Counted from the stretch's first letter, positions 20,565-31,049 are shown. The stretch: 64,000 nucleotides of DNA from Thraustochytrium sp. TN22 (GCA_013306675.1 JABLUY010000018.1:186001-250000), one strand, 5' to 3'. Translations and numbers: made by a program. Notes: generated by a model from the sequence alone, not told the origin.

Positions 20565-20940
20565 AAACTGAGCGAAGTTGCGGCGTGCGCGAGCGCGCAC
20601 CGTTCCGTGACGCCCACCACGATGTGCGGAGCTGGGGGTGCGCCCGCAAAAATCTGGACCTAAAGCTCAGATCGCGTCGCCTCCCGAGGCAGGCAGTCTC
20701 AAGTGCGCACTCGCTTACGACACCTGAGCGCCTCGCAGCACTAATTGTAAGCCTGCCCTACCCGATCACGGCGTTGGCTCTCGGGCGTCGCTGACAGCGA
20801 GCTCGTCGACGACGAGGGCTCCGAGCTTACCTCGCTCCACGAGGCTGGTTTGAGCGAGGCACAATGAGTCAGCAACGTCGGATTGGCCCAGGGGCTCGTC
20901 CGGCGCCGACTTGGCCAAGGCCGCCTCCGTTGGGTCATGT
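20565..20940 (+). repeat. Long inverted repeat, left arm
   Basis: About 375 bases that match the reverse complement of 22430-22800 with many substitutions and small indels. Shared blocks in the same order include GCGGCGTGCG, CAGTCTCA(A/C)GTGCGCACTCGCTT, TTGGCTCTCGGGCGTCGCTG, GCTCGTCCGGCGCCGA and TTGGCC(A/G)AGGCCGCCTCC. The arms flank about 1.5 kb including an AT-rich island. The minus strand of this arm keeps a Ser-rich coding-like stretch (SSTSSLSATPESQ) that has a counterpart (SLSSASAATPESQ) in the other arm. This suggests an inverted duplication of a once-coding sequence, or a decayed mobile element with long terminal inverted repeats. The family is not identified. Confidence 0.7.
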
Positions 20941-21654
20941 GCTGTCCGCGGAATCTTCTTCCTGGTGGGATCCCAATCCACCATTACCCGTTGGAGTCTA
21001 GGAAGATAGCCGGCCGCTCGAAGCAGCCTCAGATCTGGCCGGCGCGTGAAGCACTTGCCGGTCTTGGTGCTCAGCAGCCAGCCCAGGCGATAGATGAGCT
21101 GGGCGCGCTTGGGGAGATACGAACCAACAGGCTGCGTCATCCCTCTGGTCGCGCACCAACCCGCCAGCACCCCTCGGCCGCAATGCGCACGCCCAGAAGA
21201 AGAAGAGCACGGCGATGTGATGCAGGCAGGTACGCGCCAATACGGCGTTCAAGCACGGCTACATGGCGCATCGTTCTGTCGCCAGACGGAGCGGGCCGTC
21301 TGTCTCACTGTGTGATCGTGCTGGCTTGCCTCGCCCTCATCGCCGCCCGCCGGGCGCTACAGAGCTGCATGTGGCATTTCGCGGCGAGGCGGTGCGTGGC
21401 GCTTTCCTGCGGGCGCCGGCCTGCACAGGTTGGCTGCCACGATGTAGCCACTCGAGCTTGACGTCGTTCGAAGGAGGAGTACCACTGCGGCGAGCCATCT
21501 TGGAGTGGTTGTCGGACGTTGCTGGCCCAAGGCTGGAAGTCGCCTAGTTTGGGTGCTACACGAACTTTATCCATCTCTAACAGGTGGAGGGTGACTCTAG
21601 TAGCGCCCGAGCGCGGTCATTGCGGCGAACAAGCGCTAGATGCTCCAGAAACAG
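20941..21654. other. Unassigned sequence inside the inverted repeat
   Basis: GC-moderate sequence between the left arm and the AT-rich island. The minus strand has an open stretch continuing from the left arm (to about 21170), with YLPKRAQLIYRLGWLLSTKT among its residues, that I cannot place in any family. No gene is claimed. Confidence 0.4.
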
Positions 21655-21945
21655 CTACTCTTTCTCTTAGGTTGTAAATGTTCTACTAATGAAGTCAACT
21701 TTTTCTTGTAAATTCAAAGAAAAAATGCAATTTCAATATTATCCAAACAAAATTATTTTAAACTTTTTAAAAAAGTGAAAATGAAGTCCAAAGACCATAC
21801 ATTTTGAATTTACTTTAAGATAAATTTAAAATTTGTCAACATATGTAATAATTTTACCTTTCAATAGTGTGCTTCAAAAATGCAGGAATAACAATTCATA
21901 GTTTGAAGACCAATCCTACACAACGAACAATGTAATTCACACATT
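21655..21945. other. AT-rich island
   Basis: About 290 bases of extreme A+T content in a GC-rich window: 21721-21780 has only 9 G/C in 60. It has oligo(A) and oligo(T) runs, no frame of note and no terminal repeats that I can see. The edges against GC-rich sequence are abrupt on both sides. Origin is unknown: organellar insert, mobile-element remnant, scaffold-attachment or replication-type sequence are all possible. Confidence 0.9.
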
Positions 21946-22429
21946 GACTAGCTGGGCGTCATTAGCATCTCTCAGGCCATGCTGGAGCCGAAGAAGGGTG
22001 TCTCCTGACACTGAAGGGCACTCCCACAGACGCCGGCGCAAACTGACCCAGCCACCTCTTCCTCGGCGGGTCAAGGAGCGCGTGTGCTCATGCTCATGTC
22101 GTACACACGCTGAGGCTGACTTCTACCGTGCCCAGTGCCACGTGAATGGCAGACTGGCAGGTCCCTTCGAAGGCAAAAATGAACAGCCCAATTCGAGCCT
22201 GCAATGATCGAGACCCAAGACCGCCAGGGCTGCGCCGCGCCACCTTGCCGCTTGCCGGGCCCCAGGCAGCCCGCCCGTGTGGCTGCCTGGGACACGCGCG
22301 ACGACAAAGTCGTCTCAGATCTCCCGGGCGGGAGGATTACGGGCGATGGGGTGCTGATAGGTTGGTACGCGACGCGAGCCAGGGGGGGAGGCGACCGTTC
22401 GGGTTGCAAACCAGAGTCTGCGGTCAGCA
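21946..22429. other. Unassigned sequence between the AT island and the right arm
   Basis: GC returns to moderate levels. No gene, RNA or clear repeat was recognised in these 480 bases. Confidence 0.4.
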
Positions 22430-22800
22430 CATGAGTCAGCGGAGGCGGCCTCGGCCAACTCGGCGCCGGACGAGCTCTTGGGCGAGCCCGACGTTGCTTT
22501 GCTGACTCAATGGGCGCCGAGCCAGCCTCGCCGAGCGACGATTCCTCGCGGAGTGAGACCGGCTCGGAGTCCTTGTCGTCTGCGAGCGCAGCGACGCCCG
22601 AGAGCCAAGGGCAGGACAGGGCTAGCGCCGCAAGGCGCTCTGGTCTCGCAAGCGAGTGCGCACGTGAGACTGCCGCGAGGGGCAGCGCAATTGGACTCTA
22701 GGCCGAGATTGTAGCGGATGCAACTTCCGCTCTGCCCATCCCGGTGGGCGCCAAGGACCGGCGCGCGCTTACGCACGCCGCGACTACACTTAGTCCCCCG
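22430..22800 (-). repeat. Long inverted repeat, right arm
   Basis: Reverse-complement partner of 20565-20940. The plus strand of this arm has an open stretch rich in Ser and Glu (GAEPASPSDDSSRSETGSES) that parallels the minus strand of the left arm. The divergence between arms implies that the duplication is old. Confidence 0.7.
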
Positions 22801-22899
22801 GAGTGCAAGGTCGACCCAGAGCTCAGGCAAGGGTTGTGAACGATGGTTTTCCCGCAGCCGTGATCGACCTTTTTCTTGTAGATCTCAAGGTAATGCTGC

Positions 22900-23460
22900 T
22901 TACCTACCACCTGTGGAAATTGGCACAGAGTGCCAGCGACGGGGGGGCATGCTGTGGCGGTCGCGCACGTGAGTTCTCGCCTCCGCAGCAGAAGCAGGTA
23001 AGTTCACAACAACCTGACGCATATGGGCTGCCAAGAGCCCCAGCCCGGCCTGGACACGCCCCCAGAAACCCGAGCCAGAGTGACTGCTGCACGCCAGCAT
23101 GGTAGGGGCGGCTTGGTATGCACGAGACAATTCGTTCTCCTCCTCTGGCTGCTCGAGCTCCTATGTCTGCTCATGGAGCTCTCATGTCTGCTCGTCGTTC
23201 TCGTGCTGTTCGAGCTCCGCTTCGAGTGTCGGCTGTACCTGCGGCTCTCGCGGAGCTAGTGAGCATTCGCATGGAACTGCAGCTTCTGCTGGAGAAGATC
23301 TAAGCGACTGGAGGAGGTGCTTTGTCAGCGTGAGGCAGATCTCCAGCGGCTCGAGCAACGCGCAGCTGCGCGACCGCGATGGCGACGGGCTGAGCTCCAT
23401 AGCTGCGAGCTCGCAGATTCTCGCGTGCCGCGGCGAGGGCTTTGATGCGCGGCACTAAAC
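22900..23460 (-). pseudogene. Decayed tandem copy of the coiled-coil gene at 23556-24329
   Basis: Minus-strand translation in pieces resembles the neighbouring intact gene. GRVQAGL and VVNLPASAAEARTHVRDR correspond to ERVQTGL and VVNLVASAAEATRNQRDR near the C-terminus of the intact copy. The Ser/Arg- and Glu-rich part is recognisable near 23150-23400. The frame is interrupted several times, and no full-length product is possible. The tandem arrangement suggests a local duplication followed by decay. Confidence 0.55.
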
Positions 23461-23555
23461 ACGTTGCATTCAAGCTGGTCGCTCAAGTCCTCTTCAAGTC
23501 GGACCCGTGAAAAGAAGCAAAAGAGAATGTGTGCAGCGTTTTTATAAAGTAATGT

Positions 23556-24329
23556 TCATTGGTCAGAGTGCCGGCGACGGAGCCTGTCGCGCTGGTTGCG
23601 CGTCGCCTCCGCAGCAGAAGCAACCAGGTTCACGACCCCTTGACGCAAGCGAGCAGGGTTGGTGTACTCGCCAGCCGCAAAGTTGCGCAGCCCGGTCTGG
23701 ACGCGTTCACCGAGGACCACGCCGAAGCGACTGCGCTGCGTCAGCGCGGTAGGAGCGGCTTGCTGCGCATGGGACGGCTCGGTCTCCTCCGACGGCACGC
23801 TGTTGCTCCGGCGGCTCGCGCTCCTCCGGTCGCTCGAGCTCCTGCGGCTGCTCGAGCTCGTCCGGTCGCTCGAGCTCCTCGTCGTGCGTCGGCTGTGCCT
23901 GCGGCTCTCGCGGCGCTCGTGGGCGCTCGCGTCGAGCTGGCGTTGCTGCTGGAGAATATCTTGCCGCCTCGCGTCGTTCGCCTGCAGTTGGGACTCAATG
24001 TCCAGCCGCTGTTGCTCGAGCTGCTGGTGTTCTGCCTCAACCTGTCTTAGCTCCTCCTCGAGTCGCTGCCGCGCCTTCTTCTCCTGTCGCCTCGCCTCCT
24101 TTCGCTGCCGCCTGGCCTCCTCCTCGTCCTGCCGATCCGTGTCCTCCTTCTCCTCGACGACCATGCGCTCAGCGCGCACCTCGCGCCGCTCTTCCGCCGC
24201 CCTTTCCGAGTCGTAGCCCTCGAGCTCGGCGCGCCTCGCCCTCCGAAACGCTTGGTACTGCAGGAACCTGTCTTGCTCGATCCTGTGCGTGGGCACAGAC
24301 GGGTCCGGCTGGTAGAAGAACAACGACAT
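23556..24329 (-). CDS. Coiled-coil, RS-rich protein of unknown function
   Basis: I do not recognise the family. The 257-residue product starts MSLFFYQPDPSVPTHRIEQD (ATG complementing 24327-24329), followed by a long highly charged coiled coil (about 25-150; RRQEKKARQRLEEELRQVEA). A Ser/Arg-rich segment (about 155-200; SRRSSSDRRSASRRS) and a C-terminal part (RSRFGVVLGERVQTGLRNF ... VVNLVASAAEATRNQRDRLR) of amphipathic character follow. The frame is open upstream to 24479, but those residues look like leader. A degenerate copy lies directly downstream on the same strand. The RS segment suggests a nuclear protein, but that is only composition. Codon use is GC3-rich, though less extreme than in the housekeeping genes. 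Confidence 0.6.
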   Translation of the reverse strand: MSLFFYQPDPSVPTHRIEQDRFLQYQAFRRARRAELEGYDSERAAEERREVRAERMVVEEKEDTDRQDEEEARRQRKEARRQEKKARQRLEEELRQVEAEHQQLEQQRLDIESQLQANDARRQDILQQQRQLDASAHERRESRRHSRRTTRSSSDRTSSSSRRSSSDRRSASRRSNSVPSEETEPSHAQQAAPTALTQRSRFGVVLGERVQTGLRNFAAGEYTNPARLRQGVVNLVASAAEATRNQRDRLRRRHSDQ

Positions 24330-26530
24330 GATGCTGCCACCTCTGCCCGAGTCTGCCTGCAGGTCGGCCTTGCTTGGTTTCGAGTTTGCCGCTTGGTTTC
24401 GTGTTTGCCGCCGCCCTGGCCTGCCAGCGCCGCCGCGCCAGCGCGCGCGCTCGTTGTTCTCCCCTTCCCTCCAACCCAAGTTTTTCTACCCGAGCGAGCC
24501 GGGCCATCGGGCGCAACGGGGCTAGCACACAGCCTAGCAGGCCCGGACCGATCGATTCTCGGCAACCCTGCGGCCGTTCTCCGGCGGCCTGGAGATCGAC
24601 TTCGCCACCGTGACGGGCTGGCCCGGCTGGCGCGCCTCCGAGTCCGCCTCGCGCCCGGCCGGATCGCTTGGCCTCGCAGCTTTTCTCCTGCTCGCTTGGC
24701 GCCACCAGCAGGCCCGGCAGGAGGATCCGGGTCGGCCGCCGGAGTTGGGTTGGCCAAGGCCTCGACGAGGCGACGGAGCTCGCTCGCTCGCTCGCGGCTC
24801 GCCGCCAACGCCCAGCTCGGCGGTAGCTTACTGTTAGCGAGCGAGGCCCGGGGAGCGAGCGAGCTGGAGCTAGGTCTACGCCCAGCGACCAGCCCAGGCC
24901 TCGCTGCAGGCGTGGCTTCGTGCCTGCCAGAGGCAGGCAGGCCAGCGACCAGCGCGGCAGCAGCCATCACGCCGAGAGCAGCAGCCGCCAGCGAGCTCCG
25001 CCTGGCCCGGATCGCCTCGACGACGACGACTCCACGACGCCGCCGGAGCCGCGGACCATCGGACGATCCGACGCCGCGGCGACGAGCCGTCGCCGACGCC
25101 GCGCAGCGCCGCAGGCGGATCTCGCCAGACTGGGACGGACTCCCGGACGGAGCGGCCGGTGCGCGCGCGCCCGCACTGCACTGGTCAACCGCCGCAGCGC
25201 AGGCTGCGCAGCTGACTCAGTTCCGGCCAGCGCGCCGCGCGCCCGCACCAGCCGCCGCTGCGCAGCTCATCTGAGCGGCCCGCGGCACGTGCGGTTCTCT
25301 GAGGAAATCAGTGCCTCGACGCAATCAATCAATGCCTGACGCCGTGGACGGATGGCAGGCCGGGCAGCCGACGCAGCTTGCCCGGCTGGCGCCCGCGTGT
25401 CGGCGTCGCCGCGCGAGCCTCGCTGAAGGCTGCGTGGGTGACGGACGCGCGGGTCTGGCCTAGAGGAGGAGTTGGTAGGCTAGGATCTGGCGAGACTGGG
25501 CCGGAGGAGGCTGACTCAGGCTCCGCTGCGAGCCGTCCGCGGCCGGCGACTCCGCGCGACTCCGGCCACCACAGAGTTCTTTGAGGAAGGCTGAGCTGGT
25601 GACAGTTTGGAGAGAGAGGATGCGTGCAGCCCTGAATGTGCAAGAGAAGCCTGAAGTTGGAGGGAGACGCTTGGAGAGCGGCGATGGGTGGCGGCGAGCT
25701 AAGAGCTGCGTCTCGGCGACGCGCCGTCACGTAGGCTAGCCCGGGCCGTTCGTACGACTCGGATCCAGTGCGCTTGCGCGCCTTGGCTTGGTCCGGACCT
25801 GCAGCCTTGCGTCTCTCGCTCTCGCGGGAGTCTCGCCGAGCTGGACGTGTCTCCGGCCCTCCGGCCCGGGGTCCGCCGCGGCCACGCTTGGAGCGGGGAC
25901 TTGAAGGTGAAGCCAGGGCAAAAGTAGGCAGAGTTGTTCTCCCGCGAGGGGGGTAGCGGCAGCCAGCGCTGGAAGATCAGATGAGGCATGCGTGGGCGCA
26001 GGCTTCACGGCTTCCAGTCGCGCGCTTACAAAGCCAGGGCAAAAGTAGGCAGAGTTGTTCTCCCACGATGGGGCTGTGCTGGCAGCAGAGGCATGCGTTG
26101 GCAACTAGGCGCAGGCTCCGGAATGACGCGCGGCTTCCAGTCGCGCGCTTCATCGGCGCGGGGCCATCAGGAGCCTCACAGGAGGTCGTGTACGGAGTGA
26201 AGCAAGGGCTGCGCGTGCCGGCGGTCGACCTCGTCTCAGCGCCAAGCAGGCAGGCAGGCAGGCAGGGAGGCAGAAGAAGATCATGGATTGAATTTCGTCC
26301 GTGTCAGGATAAGTTCGTGCAGAAAGCTGGCAAGACGAAGCACGGCGCGCCCCGCGCCGCGGCCCATCTCTACCCTCGCCGTTGTTCATCGATCGTCCTT
26401 GCTCCCCCCGTGTCACGGTTGCGTTGCGTTCAAGTTCAAGTTGCGTTGCGTTGCGTTGCGTTGCGCCGTTGAACTGCGTTTCGTCGCCAGGGCCGCTCGC
26501 CGCCTAGTAGCTCGCCTGCCAGTGGGCCGC
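24330..26530. other. Gene-poor region, 2.2 kb
   Basis: No supported gene. Large frames on the minus strand (for example 24047-24970) are Ala/Arg/Ser mixtures without motifs and overlap the coiled-coil gene in another frame. It holds CTCGCTCG-type simple repeats (24775-24865), a 121-bp tandem duplication (25911-26152), a short (GGCA)n tract (26250-26269) and (GTTGC)n near 26420-26465. Confidence 0.5.
25911..26152. repeat. Tandem duplication with 121-bp period
   Basis: AGCCAGGGCAAAAGTAGGCA occurs at 25911 and again at 26032, each followed by GAGTTGTTCTCCC and, after more variable sequence, by GCATGCGT(G/T)GGC and TTCCAGTCGCGCGCTT. Two copies are present, the second with small insertions. Confidence 0.85.
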
Positions 26531-27365
26531 TCAGGCAGCCCCTAGCCAGGAGCGTGGAGGCGGCGCAGTGGGCGGGACGGGCTGGTCCGAGCAGAGACGG
26601 TCGTAGTCAGCCGGGCGCGAGGGAGGCGCCGGGACGCCGAGGCGGGTCATGAAGCGCGGCACGGGCGGCGAGGCGGCCCGCGAGGCGGCGGGCGTCCGCG
26701 AGCTGGCGACGCGGAGGCCGGAGGGCTGTGCACGACGGCCGGTGAGCTTGGGCTTGGGCAGGGACTTGGGGTCCGGGGAGTTCTGAAAGGCGGACCAGGC
26801 GAAGGCAATCGCGGCGTGCGCCTGGGCCGGGTCGCCGCCGGGCGGCTGGCGCACGGGCGTCTTGACGGGCGTGCTTTGCGGCGGCTGCTGGTGCTGGTGC
26901 TGGTGCTGGTGCTGGTGCTGAGGAGGGCCGGCATGCGGCTGTGCGTGGGAGGGGGGCGGCCGCGCCGGGCGGATGCCGAGGCGCTGCTCAAGCTTGCGCT
27001 GCGCGTCGGCCATGGATCTGAGCGCGTTGATGACGCGCGCGGGGCCGCAGAGGTGGATCCACTGCGCGAGCGCTGCCTGGTTCTTCCAGTCCAGGTCCCG
27101 CGGGCGGCGCTCGGCCAGTGCCTTGGCGTGCGCCTCGTCCTCGAGCAGCGCCGGGTCCTCCACGGCCTTGGCCACGTCCGCCTCGGCCAGGACGGCCGCA
27201 GCCGCGGTCTTGTCCGCGTAGTTCGCCAGCCATGCCTGCGCCTCCTGGCACGCCGCGCCGTCCTTGCACCAGCCGCCCTGCAGGTACACGCGCAGCAGGC
27301 CTGCGAGCTTCGCGCTGCGCCCCTGGATCGACATGAGCTCCGCGCTCGCCGCCGCGCGCGTGCGC

Positions 27366-27408
<43 letters not shown>

Positions 27409-27454
27409 GGCCGCCGCCGCCGCCGCCGCCGCCGCGCCCGCGCCGCTCCGCCAT
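26531..27454 (-). CDS. Unknown protein with PNRC/Edc1-like decapping-activator motif
   Basis: The 307-residue product has an N-terminal poly-Gly run (residues 8-30) and a helical conserved-looking region (about 40-160; LAGLLRVYLQGGWCKDGAAC ... WKNQAALAQWIHLCGPARVI). A Pro/His/Gln-rich linker with a QHQHQHQHQ repeat leads to the motif AFAWSAFQNSPDPKSLPKPK (about 217-236). The S-P-x-x-x-x-L-P-x-P core preceded by an F-A/F pattern is the hallmark of PNRC/Edc1-type peptides that bind the DCP1 EVH1 domain and stimulate DCP2 in mRNA decapping. The motif match is direct; a role in decapping is inferred. The start was chosen on codon use: the frame extends to an ATG at 27610, but its first codons are AG-rich and low-GC3, like a leader. 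Confidence 0.68.
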
Positions 27455-28294
27455 GGCGCCGCGCCTCGCCGCGCCGCGAGCCGCGTCCGCGCGCGGGTCT
27501 GGGTCCGGGTCGGCGTCCGCCGCGTCTGACTTGCCTTCCTTTGCTTTCTTTCTTTCCTTTCGTTTCCATTCATTCCTTCGTTCATTCCTCTTTTTGATGA
27601 ACGAAGCCATCTCATCTCGTCTCGTCCGTCTCGTAGCTCATCAAATCCCGTCCTCCTCGCGCAGCGCAGGCCTGGCGCGCGGGCTCGCGCGCGCGGCGGC
27701 GGCGGCGCGGCGCGGCGGGCGCGGCGGCGCGGCGCGGCGGACTGCGCTCGGGCGGCGCAGCTGAGGCTGGCGCGCGGGCTGAGCGAGCGAGCGAGCGCGG
27801 CGGCGGCGGCGGCGGCCCTGGCGCCCCAAGCAAGCCACCCGCGCCGCCCCCCCCGGCGCGGCCTCGCGGCGCGCGCGCGCGCGGCCTCGGCGCTAGCGGC
27901 GCAGCGCGGCGCGGCGCCCGGCGCGGCCTCGCGCCGCGCTGTCCGAAGCATCCATCCGGCCGGAGCGCTCAGGCCGCCTCAAGCGTGAGCCCTCCGTCCA
28001 TCCAGCCTGCCTCGCCGCCCCTCTCCGCTCGCGCGCGGCGCCGCTTGGCGACGCCGCGAGCGCGCACGCGCGCGCGGGGCGCGGCGCGGCGGCGCTGACC
28101 AGCCAGCGCTGGGCGGCCGGCGCAGCGAGCGCGGCGAGCGCAGCTGGCGCAGCCTGCGCAGCTAGCGCAGCCTGCGCAGCTTGGCGCGGGCGCCCGGCGC
28201 GTCGACAGGGAGGGAGAGCAGGTACGGCGCGGCGCGCGAGGGGCTGCTGCACCGCTCGGCGCGCGCGCGGAGGCAGGCAGGCAGGCAGGCAGGC
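27455..28294. other. Divergent promoter region
   Basis: 840 bases between the PNRC-like gene (minus) and TIR-like/TPR gene A (plus). It contains a pyrimidine-rich stretch (27530-27600 on plus), GC-only repeats, CGGCGC runs, and (GGCA)n at 28271-28294 directly before the gene A start. No gene is supported. Confidence 0.5.
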
Positions 28295-28819
28295 ATGCAG
28301 GCCGCGGAGGCCGCGGAGCATGAGGGCTCGGACTCGGACGGGGGCTTCGAGTGGTCCTCGGACGAGGTGGACTCGGTGCACGAGCCGGCGAATTTGGCGG
28401 AGCGCGGCGTGTCCATCGACCTGCTCATGGACCTGCTGATCGAGCACGACCTGGAGAACCTGACGACGCGCGAGGTGGTGGAGCAGTTCGTCATGCCGCA
28501 GACCGCGGACTATGGGTGCTCGCTGTCGGGGCTCATGAAGCGGTCCTTCCCGGACGCCGTGGGCCCGGCCACGCATTACGTGATCCACGCGTGGGACTGC
28601 AACTTCGGCCGGCTCGTACGCGCGCTCATGTCGGTGGACAGCTCGTACCGGCAGGGCCAAGCTGCGGGCGGCGCAGACCCGGAGAGCGAGGCCGACGAGG
28701 TGTTGGCGGCCGAAGCCGAGGCCCATGCGCACGCCGGTGTCGGCGCCGAGGCCGAGGTCGGCGCCGACGCTGACGCCGACGTCGACGCCGACGCCGGAGC
28801 CGACGCCGAAGCTGGCGCT

Positions 28820-28850
<31 letters not shown>

Positions 28851-30514
28851 AGAGCGAGAGCCAGGGCGCGCACCACGGCGAGGGCTTGTCTGCGCGGTCG
28901 CGCAAGCGGCCGCGGCAGCAGGCGCTGCGCGCGCCGGCCATGTTCTGGATCGACGTCTTTGCCATCGACCAGCATATGCACCTGGAGGGCTACGCGCGCG
29001 AGGACGTGTGGCTGCACCGGGACCAGCTGTTGCAGAGCGTGCGCGGGCTAATCGAGGCCATCCCGTGCGCCTGCCTCTTCATGGACCCACCGAGCGCGCC
29101 GGTGCTGGTGAAGCGCGCATGGTGCCTTTACGAGTCGATGCAAGCTGTATTCTACGGGTCCAAATTCGTACTGGCGTACTGTCCCGAGACGTCCGAGTCG
29201 GTGCGCGCCGTGCACCCGGCACTGGAGGACTTTAGCGCCTCGGTCGACGCCTTCACGCCAGATTTTGCCACCAGCGAGACGACGCTGCCGCAGGACAAGG
29301 AATGGCTGCTCAACGCCGTGGCCGCCGCGCACCCGTCCGGCTTCCGTTGGCTCAACGAAAAGGTAGGCCAGGTCATGCTGCATGCGCTGGCGCAGGAGGC
29401 GCTCAACGAGTTGTACAGCGTGCAGCCGGACCCCGACGTGGCCCAACCGCCGCCATTACGCTCCTTCTACCAGCTCGCAGCGCTTCTGGAGTCCCTGGTC
29501 TGCGTGGAGCAGGCCAACGTCCAGTACCAGCGTGCCCTGGATCTGGCGCGCGATGAGATCGGCGAGGAGCACACGCTGACGCTCAGCATCGCGCACGACC
29601 TGGCGTGCCTCCAGGCCAAGCACTACTTTGCCTTCGCACGAGCCGAGGAACTTCTGCGCGCCACGCTCGCGGGGCGCCGCCGCCTCTTGGGCGAGCAGCA
29701 TTTTGACACCATGGAGACGGCGCTGGCGCTCGCGCGCCTCCTGCAGGCGCAGAACCGCGTCGAGGAGGCCGAGGGCCTCTTCCGCATCACGCTCGAGCAT
29801 TCGCTCGTCGAGTACGGCTTCGCGCACCGCCAGAGCCTCGTGGCCGCCAACCTCCTCGCGCTCCTGCTGCAGCAGCGCGGCGAGCTCTTTGAGGCCTACA
29901 TTCTGCTCGCGCGCACGCTGTCCGTCGGCACGCGCGTGCTCGGCCGCCACCACCTCGACGTGCTCGTCTGGCGCAACAATCTCGCGGTCCTCCTGCAGGA
30001 CATGGATGCGCTCGACGTGGCCGAGTCTCTCTTTCGCAAGGCGCTCACTGCCTGCGAGTCGGCCCTCGGTCAGGACCACCCGCAGACGCTCGACATCGTC
30101 TACAATCTCGGCCAGTGCCTCTGGCAGCAGGACAAGTTGCGCGCCGCCGAGATGTGTTTCCGGCGCGAGCTCGTTGGCTGCCAAACCATTTACGGCCCGG
30201 GCCACCGCGACACCATCCGCTCCATGCGCAACATGGCCGACTTCCTCGCGGCGCAGGGCCGGCATGACGAGGCGTACAAGTACCTGCGAGAGCTCGACCA
30301 CATGGACTGTGCCAGCACCGTTACCGGTGGCGCCGAGGCCTCGCGCGACGTGCGCCACCTCCACCGCCACTTTAGCAGCAACCTTTCCGTCAGTTCGGGT
30401 TCCTCACGGTCGAGCAGCCGCCTCAATGACCTTTTGAAGCGCGACACCGACCCGGACACGGACGGCGACTCGCTCTCGCCCACGGGCTCTGCCTCCTCGT
30501 CGCGCGCTTATTGA
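28295..30514 (+). CDS. TIR-like domain plus TPR (kinesin-light-chain type) protein A
   Basis: The 739-residue product has two parts. The N-terminal domain (about 85-330) has alternating strands and helices with [19 protein letters not shown] (about 93-111), [10 protein letters not shown] (217-226) and KRAWCLYE (273-280). This set is typical of a TIR-like domain found fused to repeats in microalgal and stramenopile proteins. An acidic Ala/Asp/Glu repeat (about 150-195, [15 protein letters not shown]) is inserted within it. The C-terminal part (about 370-650) is a run of 42-residue kinesin-light-chain-type TPRs, for example [20 protein letters not shown]. The architecture suggests a signalling or immune-type receptor, with TPRs as sensor or scaffold; function is unproven. 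The ATG follows a (GGCA)n tract; the frame is open upstream to 28181. Genes B (42848) and C (62909) are paralogues. Confidence 0.8.
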
Positions 30515-30524
30515 TCGATCCAAG

Positions 30525-30608
30525 CGTGGCATGGCGTGGCGTGGCGTGGCGTGGCATGGCATGGCATGGCATGGCATGGCATGGCATGGCATGGCATGGC
30601 ATGGCATG
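30525..30608. repeat. (TGGCA/TGGCG)n microsatellite
   Basis: About sixteen pentanucleotide copies, the first ones TGGCG and the later ones TGGCA, directly after the gene A stop codon, followed by a doubled GCGCGCATGCGCGCCCT sequence to about 30640. Confidence 0.9.
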
Positions 30609-30905
30609 CGCGCATGCGCGCCCTGCGCGCATGCGCGCCCTGAGCTATGATCTGTCGGCCTGGAGCTGACTGAAAGAAATGCACGCGGATGGATACCAAG
30701 GTTGATACAAAGCCCCTGGCGCTGCACGGAGGCCGAGAGCGAGCGGACGAGGAGCGAGTCGTCTCGCTCGGAGATTTTCGAGCGGAGGAGCACTGGATTA
30801 CTTCACGGAACGAGCGGAGGCGGGTGACCTGGTTGTTTTCTACAGTCTTTCGCCTTTTCCAAGTAATGTGTGAATGAGGACGTGTGTACCACCATGTTCT
30901 TTTCA

Positions 30906-30922
30906 AAAAATAAAATAAAAAT
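30906..30922 (+). promoter_or_regulatory. Candidate polyadenylation signal of gene A
   Basis: An A-rich stretch with two overlapping AATAAA-like hexamers about 400 bases after the gene A stop. Whether this organism uses AATAAA is not known from the window, so this is tentative. Confidence 0.3.
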
Positions 30923-31049
30923 GGTAAGGTTGAAAGTCACAGTCCGCACCCCATGAACATGACAAAATACACCCACGCACACGAGCATCGTTTTTCTCAC
31001 ACGTGGCCCGGGCAGCGACTGCATCAGCTACCAAAGAAGAAGATTGACC

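Larger units (their letters stand above)
30515..31049. other. Convergent intergenic region
   Basis: Between the stops of gene A and the SLC35E3-like gene. It contains the TGGCA microsatellite and an A-rich block with overlapping AATAAA-type hexamers (about 30906-30922), a plausible polyadenylation signal for gene A. No gene is seen. Confidence 0.55.

Noticed and set aside
30525-30608. A CRISPR-like array in the TGGCA repeat
   Set aside because: The repeat is a simple 5-bp microsatellite without spacers, and the genome is eukaryotic.
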